From: Chamaelirium japonicum
Taxonomy: Eukaryota > Streptophyta > Magnoliopsida > Liliales > Melanthiaceae
Assembly (NCBI GenBank): GCA_947650365.1
Contig: OX393549.1
Coordinates: 37,591,098 to 37,655,097 of the forward strand
Reading direction: 5' to 3'
DNA: 64,000 nt
Shown here: positions 55,555-64,000 of the stretch, piece after piece
How positions within the stretch are numbered: the first letter of the stretch is position 1
How the letters are laid out: each line of letters starts with the position of its first letter
Position numbers and translations under genes: made by a program
The notes under the pieces: model-generated
Seen by the model: the letters and a program-made list of their open reading frames with translations, nothing else
Databases searched by the model: none
Told to the model about the DNA's origin: nothing

Positions 55555-56560
55555 AAGGTGACAGTATCTATAAAAATGATTGGTTGTGTACGAGGGACGG
55601 CAAAACCTTAGACAGAAGGCACATAACAGCCTCAGCACTGCCGTGCCAATTGTCAAAGGGCCTTGGTGCATGTTGGCTGCTCTGCAACCAACGGCCGGAG
55701 CGATGGGAGGGAATCATGCATGCATGTGGGGAGCAGCGAGCAGCACATTACGTACAGAACCCTTGATTATACCGAAAACCATCCTCGTCCCTGCATCGAA
55801 CCCAGCTTCAGCAGTAATCTAATCTCAGAAACGACACCCAACGACCTTTCTCAAACCAAGAGCTCGTCGAGCAGGGAGAGGGACACCTGTAATGGTGGAG
55901 AATCGCGCGACAAGTCAGAGAGGACTACGTGCATGCATGAACAAGTCGATCCACTAATTAGAGACTTTTTTAATTGGTTAATGCCTTTTTTAATCTATTT
56001 TCCCTCTTTAATTATTAGTGATGAATGCATGTACATGCATGCACCGAAGCTGTAAGTTCCATGGATGAAGACCTTACATGCATGCACCTGCAGCTGGAAT
56101 CCCGGGCATTACAGTGGGGGGAAGTAATTAGGTTAATATATCTTAATTAAACGATTAATTTGTTGTGTAGGTGCACAAGATTCACACGCTTTGTACTCCA
56201 TAGCTAGAAGTTGTGCGATGTACGGTCGACGGTTAGGATGTCATTTGAGTCTCACATGCGGTGCGCACAGCACGTATGGTTGTGATGCAATAAGAGATCC
56301 AGACTCGCAGGGAAGCAGATCGATTTGAGAGGGGGGGAGGTGAGTGTTTGATTTTATTTTTTTTTGGTTAATTAATCTATTAAATCCCTCCATAAGTCTT
56401 TATTTAAGCTAAATGATATATACGGTTTGATAAAAAATTATCTAAACTCTCTTTCGAATGACACGTTTGTACAACAAATCATTAACTGGAAATGTTGATT
56501 TTTTCAACTCTTTAAATGACAAACTGTCCCTCTATAACCCCTCCTACAAGAATATCAATT
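55555..56560. other. Dispersed repeat copy, then no gene
   Basis: 55555-55660 repeats the text of 50270-50370. Beyond that are several GCATGCATG-like words (55715, 55931, 56024, 56080). No domain in any frame. Confidence 0.45.
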
Positions 56561-56564
56561 TATC

Positions 56565-56790
56565 TCTAGAAAGAATACAAATTCAGTTTTTGTAAGAGTA
56601 TCAATTAGCTGAATTGATACTCTAACTACAATGATTTTACTGTAGCAGCTGTAGTGAAATCACTATAGCAGGGGTATTAATTCGGTTCGATAAGCGTAAA
56701 AATTAACCGAATCGATACTCTTGCTATAGTGATTTCACTGTAGTAGCTACAATACGTGAAATCATTGTAGCTAGCAACCACTACATGCAC
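56565..56790. repeat. Palindrome block, motif CACTGTAGC/GCTACAGTG
   Basis: TTTTACTGTAGCAGCTGTAG, GTGATTTCACTGTAGTAGCT and GAAATCATTGTAGC lie close together with repeated GAATTGATACTCT. Same family as 58995-59880. Confidence 0.6.
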
Positions 56791-57006
56791 TGTCGATTGT
56801 GAATTGATACTCTTGTTGGAGACGAATTGATTCTCTTTGTTTGAGACGAAAATGGAAAGATAGTTTTATCATTTGGAAGAAAAAATAAGGGTGAGGGACT
56901 TGTTGTACGTAGCATGTGCTTTTATGGAGAGACTTGGTGCAAAATTGAAACATTGTTTGTCCTTTAACTAATAATAAATATGCTAAAAGGATTATGATTC
57001 TATTTG

Positions 57007-57337
57007 CACTACAACAAAAACTTCTTTTCAACCGCTCGCATAATCGGTAACCAAAGTTAAAATGGCTGATTATGCTGGAATTTTTTTATAAAAAGATTCT
57101 CAAACCATAATCGGTGGCCTAGCCGCCCAATTAGACCTCAAATGTGGCGATGGGCTAGTGCGGGGGACATATAAGACATGGCCTCATAATTAGGTTAGGC
57201 AAATGTGGAGGCTAGTCACTGAATTAGATTTAGACATATGCGGCAGACCTAACAACCGAAAAAGGGTCATATGTAGCGGTCGGCAATTGTGGGGGCCTAG
57301 CCATCGAAATCAGGTTGAAATGCATCTGCCAAACCTT
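57007..57337 (+). mobile_element. CACTA (En/Spm-type) element end
   Basis: CACTACAACAAAAACTTC is a canonical CACTA terminus. It is followed by subterminal words such as CGCATAATCGG, TAATCGGTGGCC and GCGGTCGGC. No matching TAGTG end and no transposase was found, so this is one end only, cut off by the SINE at 57338. Confidence 0.6.
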
Positions 57338-57419
57338 TTTTTTTTTTTTTTTGAGATCGGCGGGTGTCCCGAAACCTTTCGGGCAATGGCCCACTTCAGG
57401 CTCGGACTAATCCCTCCTT
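57338..57419 (-). mobile_element. Short SINE-like insertion with 12-13 bp target duplication
   Basis: A T run, then GAGATCGGCGGGTGTCCCG, CTTTCGGGCAATGGCCCA and GGACTAATCCCTCC. The word TCTGCCAAACCTT flanks both sides (from about 57325 and about 57420). A second close relative is at 43270. Probably a 5'-truncated SINE on the minus strand. Confidence 0.65.
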
Positions 57420-57439
57420 TCTGCCAAACCTTTCTGCCA

Positions 57440-58330
57440 AACCTTTAGTTCCATATCAGAAGGGGAGAGGTTGACCAAAGCAAAGGATATATACATATAG
57501 TGAAGCAAATTCAACAATCATTGCCGCATATAGCTTTTGCGATGGAGGTAATTGCGGGCCATCATATTTAACGGTCCAGATCGTCGATTCAGATCATATC
57601 AAGCCACCATTTTCAGCCGCTGATCTAGCCCCATTCTGTTGCAGATCGTAGGGAAGCAACTCTCTACGCAAGAACGAGGGAGATCGACGTGTGTTTGTTA
57701 TTGTCATTATTTTATATTTTTTTGAGTGTATCGGTTTCGGGAGGGGCCCCATGTGGCCCCACACGGCTCAAAGGCATCGGTTTAAGTATAGAAGACTATA
57801 GACGTAAATCTATTATGGCCGACAATAAAGTTGATCTATCTTCTATACCAAGGTCAATTCAGTGATCCGAGTTTCAACTAGCAAATGGGTTGCTTTTCAT
57901 GTACACTCTAAGAGATTTTAAACCTAGATCTTTTCATGGTTGCATGGGCCGGGTTTGAGGCCGGCTTGAATGGAGGAAGGCTCAACGTTTTCCATCACAT
58001 GGGTGACCATGCATGATGATCGAACATGGTTCTTAAAGGCCATGGAGTGGGCCGGGCATGAACGAATTGTCGGCACGGTACGGAGTTGGTGGCCCACCCG
58101 GCGCGGTGATCGCGGCGGTGGGAGCACATGGAGGGCCGGCATGGGTCGGCAGCTGTAGAGATGGTGAGCTACGTTGGTGAGGGTGCGTGGTGGCGCGGCA
58201 AACATGGAGAACGGGGGGCAAATCAGTGACGACATAATCATGACCGGGTGGTGGAAGTCTAAAACCAGTTTAAACATGTTCCCCTTCCACGCCAAATCTG
58301 TCTCTCTTTTCTTTTAAATATCCCATCTTG
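57440..58330. other. No gene seen
   Basis: GC-rich patch at 58060-58210 opens frames on both strands without domains. Confidence 0.45.
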
Positions 58331-58331
58331 T

Positions 58332-58540
58332 AAGTGTCAACCAAGTGAGTTGGTAAAGTGTTTTTTAGGGATACGAAAGACCTCGGATCGATTTCCGCTT
58401 GCATCGAATTAATAATTGATAGGGTGATTACCTTAACCCTAGTTTTATAACACGTATGTGGAAATCTGAGTGGATAACTATTTACTTGCATCGAATTAAT
58501 AACTGGTAGGCGGGGCGGCCTTAACGAGTGCATTTTTACT
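58332..58540 (+). mobile_element. tRNA-type SINE-like sequence
   Basis: CAAGTGAGTTGGTAAAGTG (A-box like) and CTCGGATCGATTTCC (B-box like) are at tRNA spacing. TTGCATCGAATTAATAA occurs twice (about 58401 and 58487), so the 3' part is partly duplicated. No clean tail. Confidence 0.45.
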
Positions 58541-58994
58541 GCCGGATTTATTTGATATGTTTGCTTACGGCCCAATCGTCGCGTGCCACATTGTCCATTA
58601 AAAAGGGCATGATGGGGATAGGGATGTCCGGTACGTAGCAAGTGTAGTCCCTGTTATATATGCTCTTTTAATGGATGGCGTCACACGTGACGATTGGGCT
58701 GTAAGCAAACGTAGCAAATCAATCTGGCAGCACAAATGCAAGTACTCCCAGAGATGGAACGCTGAGGGATTATAAAAAAAAATCCTATATATCTTTTTTG
58801 GGATAGATAACATTCAATCCATTTTAACTGTTTCATTTTAGGATAGGTCTTGACAACTCTATCCTCTTTGTCTAGATCCACGTTTGAGAATATCAATTGC
58901 AACAGCTCAATTGGTTACTAAACACTAATATGTCCATGGTAAGTTATCGTAATTACCGAAACTCCCATTATCTATAGAACCGCCCCAATCCCTA
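58541..58994. other. No gene seen; local inverted words
   Basis: CGGCCCAATCGTCGCGTG near 58570 and CACGTGACGATTGGGCTG near 58684 are inverted, with TTGCTTACG/GTAAGCAA outside, so a small foldback of about 150 bp (58560-58710) is likely. Confidence 0.45.
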
Positions 58995-59880
58995 CGAGAT
59001 GATCAGTTTCAAAACCTACATCGAAATCACTGTAGCAACAACAATGAAAATCGATATTGTAGTTGCTATAGTGATTTCGTCGTGACTGTTATATACATTT
59101 TCCAACAGCGAAATCATGTCAATGATACTCAAATATATGCAAATGATACACAATTCTCTACGAACAGTGAATCACTGTGGCACCGAGTATTTTTTTTCAT
59201 ATAATTGAGTGATTTCACGGCATTACCTACAATGATATCACTGTAGATGCTACATTTATTTAAAATAATATTTAATTATATAAAAATGATACTCTATGCC
59301 CTACAGTGAAATCATTGTAGCACTATTCCCATAATTGAGTGATTTCACTATAGCTACCACAGAGATTTCACTAAAGCTGCTAAATTTATTCAAAATGAAA
59401 CTCAATTTCTTACAATAAATAAGTATCATTTTCATATAATTGAGTATCATTACTATAATGACTTTACTGTAGTTGATATATTTAGTTAAAATGATACTCA
59501 ATATATATACATGAAAATGATACTCAATTTCTATAGGAATTAATTGTCTATCATTTTCATATAATTGAGTATCATTCATTGTAGGGAAGTCTATGTATAG
59601 CATGTGCTAATACGTAGCAGCCACGATGAAATCACTGTAGCAGTTAAAGTAATTTCACTCAATTATGTGAAAATGATACTCAGTACTACAATGATTCTAC
59701 TGTAAGGAATTGAGTAACATTTTCATACAATTGAGTATCATTGATATAATGATTTCACTGTAGTAAAGCCTATGTAGCAGCCTCAACGAAATCACTGTAG
59801 CATGTAGCAATAGTGATTTCACTGTAACAGCCACGGCGGAATCACTATGGATGTTCGTGTCACTATTTCTATTAAAAACA
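58995..59880. repeat. Large palindrome cluster, motif GTGATTTCACTGTAGC
   Basis: Roughly 15 or more copies of GAAATCACTGTAGC or its complement, and about seven of TAATTGAGTATCATT in both orientations, fill 0.9 kb. No coding. Same motif as 56565-56790. Confidence 0.75.
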
Positions 59881-60274
59881 AAGTCACTATAGCATGTGCT
59901 ACTAATTAATGTGGGAGGATCTCATGGGTATTTTTGGTATTTAAATAAAACATGTCTTCCAAAATGGTTGGTAAATGATCTACTACATGTAAAAAATGCG
60001 GAATGATGATTACCTATTAACAACTTCGATTCTGTGGACCTAAACTTAGCTGAAACTATTAGCTATCCTGCACCTTATCATGATGCTATATACTAGACCT
60101 ACACTTAGTTTTCTCTTACTTTTTTTTTATAGGTGAACATAACATTCCTATCCAATTATGAGTTAGGTTGGGTGCATCAGATGGGTCCCCACGTGCAACT
60201 TGCAATTAAACATCCGCTTAGTGGAGATCAATGAATCAAACTCTTGTGCAACAAGTACAAATGCACAATACTAG

Positions 60275-60365
60275 CATTTTGTGTATTGTGGTAATATAAT
60301 GTGTATGTGATTGTTCGATACGCGTTTTGTATATTGTGGTAATATAATGTGTATTGTGGTAATAT
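60275..60365. repeat. Short tandem words TTGTGGTAATATAATG
   Basis: GTATTGTGGTAATATAATG occurs three times in about 90 bp. Confidence 0.7.
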
Positions 60366-60424
60366 AATGACAGAAATTAAACAACCAGATTTTATCATGT
60401 TTTTTTAAAAAATTAAAATTTTAT

Positions 60425-60454
60425 TATTGACAGACATTATAGTTTCCGTCGGTG

Positions 60455-60499
<45 letters not shown>

Positions 60500-60935
60500 C
60501 CGATGGTAGTCCTAAATCCGTCGGCATTTATATATAGTATACCGACTGGTTTTTGTCTTACTGTAGGTAATAATATTATATATATTGACAAAAATTTGGT
60601 GCTGTCGATAATAATATTTAATAATTTTTGTAAGTAACTATATAGTACTGACGGATGATAAATTATCATCGGTATTAATATTATATATACCGACAGTTAT
60701 ATGTGTGTCGTGGATAATTATATGTAATTTTTTTAAAGTAATCAGATAATACCGAAGTTGATAATATTCCGTCGGTATTAAGATTTATTATCGACGGATA
60801 TTGTAATATGTCCTTATTTATTTTTTCACCGTCATCTGCGACACAAATAGTATTTGTCGTAATATATTTATAAAGATGGTTATTAATTATTATCGACGAA
60901 ATATGTCTATCGATAATAATAGTTTTCGACAGTGT
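60425..60935. repeat. Palindrome cluster, motif CCGTCGGTAT/ATACCGACGG, with (CA)n
   Basis: GTCGGTATTAA, ATACCGAC, TATCGACG and TCGATAATAATA recur in both orientations. (CA)20 is at 60456-60496. The right edge read in reverse starts CACTGTCGAAAACTATTATT, which recalls a CACTA-type end with subterminal repeats (inference). Confidence 0.5.
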
Positions 60936-61567
60936 GATACACAGTGCATATAGCTATCACGAGGGCAAAAGCTACCCACACCGTGTGGAGTCTTGAGTCC
61001 TCTCTACATCCACTAGTTTTCTATTGTTGGTGCCCAGTGCATGCACAGCGAGTGTCACGAACATCACAGCCATCGGGTGGAGTGCACAGTTAGGGCTGAG
61101 TTTCATTCACCTACCATCCAACCAACTAATATGCCAATCATGCCACGTGGGGGGCAATGGATGTGGAGACAAGGGGACCCACCAAATGGAGCGTCGATGT
61201 TGAACGCCACTGCCTATAGACATCACTCGAATTTTCTAGTGCATCCGTCATGGAAAGAAGGTGGGTATTGCAATCATCACAAGGACTTTGCGGCCTACCT
61301 CATCATGATCATGAAGAATTTTTTTTTTTTTGAGAAATTCCTCTCGAAGATGGGGGGGGAGGTTCGGCCTTGACACCCATCAGTAGATTAAAATAACTAA
61401 GAGATGATTTGCTAGACCGGCTATATAGTTAACTCTACGACTCAGTGTTTTACAGTTTTGTTGGACCGGCCAGAAAGTCGGAGGATAGGCCCGGCGATAG
61501 AAGAAGGGCTCAAAGAGATCCTGATATCAAAATGGAGAGACGGCATCTGCTATTTAATTATTGATTT
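60936..61567. other. No gene seen
   Basis: A T-run at 61319-61331 followed by GAGAAATTCCTCTCGAAG may be a SINE-type tail on the minus strand, but no body or duplication was seen. Confidence 0.4.
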
Positions 61568-61830
61568 GGGTTATTTTTACTTTGCCCTCTAAATTTTGAC
61601 TTGAATTAGACTTTACCTCCCCTATTTTCATTAATTAGACTTTATCCTTCAAAACTAACTATTCTGTCAACTCACCATCTAAGAGAAAGGGTGAGTTGAC
61701 GGAAAAGAAATAAAGTTTTGGGGGGTGAGCCGACGGAACAGATTGTTTTGGAGGGTAAAGACTAGTTAATGAAAATATGGGGGTAAAGTCTAATTCAAGG
61801 CAAAATTTGGAGGGTAAAGTCAAAATAACC
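61568..61830. mobile_element. Foldback MITE, Mutator-like
   Basis: The ends GGTTATTTTTACTTTGCCCT and GGGTAAAGTCAAAATAACC are inverted, with GAATTAGACTTTACC and its complement inside. The flanks TTATTGATTT and TTATTAATTT differ once, compatible with an old 9-10 bp duplication. Confidence 0.7.
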
Positions 61831-61861
61831 TTATTAATTTTATAATCCCATGAACATGACA

Positions 61862-62260
61862 TCAACAGTCAAGATTCGCGAGTACAAACAAATCACAACG
61901 GCCTCGAGGGAAAGTTCGCACCATGGTGCCCATAATGGGAGTTGAACAGAAAACCACTCCAATATTGGAGAGACAAGCAGTAGAACTGATTGACAATCTT
62001 GTTAAACAAATCAGCAAAGCCCAAGTACGGCTGTCGGGGGCAGGAGGAGATGAGCAAAGGCGGCCATCTTTAGCTGGCTCCATTAGCAGAAGTCACCGTG
62101 CTTTGGGGGACATAATTAAATGGCCGGCAATGACGGGCCGGTGGGTCACTTCAGTTGAAACCCTACAACAGGGGTGCACATGGAAGGTGGCGGTGGTGGT
62201 GGTGGTGGTGGTGGTGGCGGTGGCGATGGCGATGGCGGTGGCCGTGCGGAGCATTGCATA
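61862..62260. other. Unassigned open frames and (GGT)n tract
   Basis: A plus frame from 61923 reads MVPIMGVEQKTTPILERQ then VELIDNLVKQISKAQ for about 60 codons before running into (GGT)n at 62190-62220. It looks more protein-like than its neighbours but has no known domain or splice support. Confidence 0.2.
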
Positions 62261-62499
62261 GCCTGTGAGGTGTACCAGGTGGTGGGACGAACAATTGGAA
62301 CAAAGCATTGACACTAACGTATACAGTCATTGGGGCACCTTTAGATTTTTTTTCCTCCATATCTATGTCTTAGGGGTTAGGACGTGGGCTTGGTTATGAC
62401 TGAGTTTTATGTTAGTAACGAGCAATTGGAGGTTGTGTGTTTCCACTATTACTGTATTTCTAGTATCATTTCTTGGGCGGTAAATAGTGGGGCTCTAGC

Positions 62500-62640
62500 T
62501 AGACCCAAGAGTCACCACACAGGCGTAAAACTAATCTGCAGCCACAGGACTGTCATGCACACCGCACCGAGAACGGGTATCGAATCCGGGTTAATGCTCA
62601 CTAGGAGCTAGCGGTATCACTACCATCTACCCAATGAATT
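62500..62640 (-). mobile_element. tRNA-type SINE-like head
   Basis: The minus strand reads GGTAGATGGTAGTGATACCG (A-box region), then CCCGGATTCGATACCC (B box, 62575-62590) at tRNA spacing. The tail was not resolved. Confidence 0.5.
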
Positions 62641-64000
62641 AAGTGGTGCTTGTTTCTAGTATCATTAGTGTCTAGCAAATGAAAGGAAAAATACGAACAT
62701 CCATCATCTCCTTTTTAGTAAAGTAAAGATAGTGTCAAGCCGACCTATTAGCAAGTTGTCTTAATTGGGAACCCGATTGACCTACAAGTAGGATAATTGA
62801 AAAAACACGAACAACCTGCAAGCATGCCAATCAGGAAACATACAAGCGTTGTTGAGGCCCCATGCCAAACACAGAGCGATGATGAAGGCTGCCGATAGCG
62901 GTAGAAGTCAATCAATACAGAAAAGACCAACGTTAAGATCGAGAAGAGAAAAAATTGGAGAGAGAAGTGGACATGTGAGATTCTATATATAGGACGCAAA
63001 CACTCGACCAAAGCTAGTGCTCGAAACCTTCTAGGAAATTTCGATCGTCACAACTGAAGAAAGGGTGTGTATCTGGGAGAGAGAAGGGCGGATCAACATA
63101 GTCCGATCGAGTGGAGAAGACAATGGTCGGGCTCCCAGCGTGTTGAACGCATCCAGAGAATGTGGTGGATAGAGGGTAGGGCTAGCTCCCGGCATGCTGA
63201 GTGCACCAGAGGAATACGTTGGGTATGGGAGCAACGGACGACTGTGATGTGGGTGCTTACGACAATTTGGGTTCTCTATCTCGTGCCAAGAAATTTTTGG
63301 AGTTGGACTCCTCCCCTTCCCTAGGTTGAGCCCCTAATGCGCATCACAATCACCTGATGGCAGGCACCCGAATAAGTGTATCGCACTTAGCCCAACTAAG
63401 CCTCCGTCGAACAGCTGTGATGCCGCCATGTCCCAGTGAACAAAGGGAAGGGACGAACCATGAGAGAAAAAATTATCCAATGGAACTAGTGTATATGCTG
63501 ACGTGGTGGATGGTTCACCCACATCCCACTTATGCATGTGGGATCCATCCGTGAATCATACCGTCCCTCCGATCCAATCACTAAAGTTAAAATTTTCATT
63601 TAGTGACATTCAATTTTGGAGGTGGCTGCATCGGAGGGAGGGTGCAATTCACAGATAAGCCCCCCACATGCATCCATTGGTTTTGACTTAAAAGGGCTTT
63701 GAAGTCAACGTCAATCAAGGCGGCCAGAACTTTCGTCAAAAGTCCAAGCGCTGACTTTTGCTAGCGGTCTCTACATCTCATCTTCAGGTAGACGGGCAGC
63801 AGTGATTCACCTGTTGGGTTGCCCGTCAATGGACGGCTGTGATGAATCCGTGCCCGCCACCTAACGTACGGGACGTCTTATTGGATCATTTCTATAGGTC
63901 AGCGTTGCCACGGAGGAACAGACCAGACTGGCCAATTTTAGCTGCTGCTGCTACTTGTTAACGTAAACTCTTTTTTTTTTTTTTTTGGGAAACATTAATA
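62641..64000. other. Intergenic, no gene seen
   Basis: Plain DNA. Frames at 62748-63554 have no domain and lie opposite each other. A T run is at 63970-63987. Confidence 0.5.

Noticed and set aside
62093-62360. Frames with poly-Val, poly-Thr or poly-His
   Set aside because: Products of the (GGT)n tract at 62190-62220.

Overview
The window is nuclear DNA from a flowering plant. The evidence is spliced plant-type exons with GT-AG introns, copia and gypsy-type LTR elements primed by initiator-Met tRNA, TRIMs, Mutator-like MITEs, tRNA-type SINEs, a CACTA end, and very long (TA)n and (CT)n microsatellites. Family or species cannot be fixed from the sequence. Coding density is very low: one well supported host gene occupies about half the window and nearly everything else is mobile or simple-sequence DNA.

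The gene runs on the minus strand from 37082 down past 4377. It encodes a Mut7-type protein with an N-terminal DEDDy 3'-5' exonuclease domain and the start of a C-terminal Mut7-C domain. Seven exons join in frame to 465 codons: 37082-36648, 27977-27846, 6921-6798, 6674-6624, 5767-5328, 4721-4645 and 4512-4377. The zinc-ribbon 3' end is not seen and probably lies left of position 1. Introns 1 (8.7 kb) and 2 (20.9 kb) are very large and packed with mobile DNA.

Layout. 1-4376: gene 3' side, with a foldback element set in microsatellites (199-963) and palindrome-rich blocks. 4377-6921: exons 7 to 3. 6922-27845: intron 2, holding a very young gag-only LTR element (11111-14895), a copia element (15144-19998), a tRNA-type SINE, a run of foldback elements bounded by (TA)n tracts, a possible antisense spliced gene start (24939-25327), and a Helitron-like 3' terminus (26977). 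27846-27977: exon 2. 27978-36647: intron 1, with an old LTR element (about 28335-32505) carrying a nested solo LTR (31008-32411), a SINE, two palindrome blocks and a Mutator-type MITE with a perfect 9-bp target duplication. 36648-37082: exon 1.

37083-64000: repeat-rich intergenic DNA with no convincing gene. It holds a gypsy-like LTR fragment, two tandem TRIM arrays (39316-40070 and 48805-49350), copia remnants, AT-rich degenerate repeats, paired (CT)n/(GA)n tracts, an alternating minisatellite (54938-55530), a CACTA end, several SINE pieces, and two large clusters of short palindromic motifs (58995-59880 and 60425-60930).

The least ordinary signals are: (i) eight foldback elements lying between dinucleotide repeats with similar G-rich ends; (ii) an LTR whose end has grown by tandem copies of its own primer-binding site, proven by the target duplications; (iii) several compact blocks, each built from its own short palindrome; and (iv) the gene stretched across more than 32 kb by these insertions. 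No operon-like or defence-like system is present.
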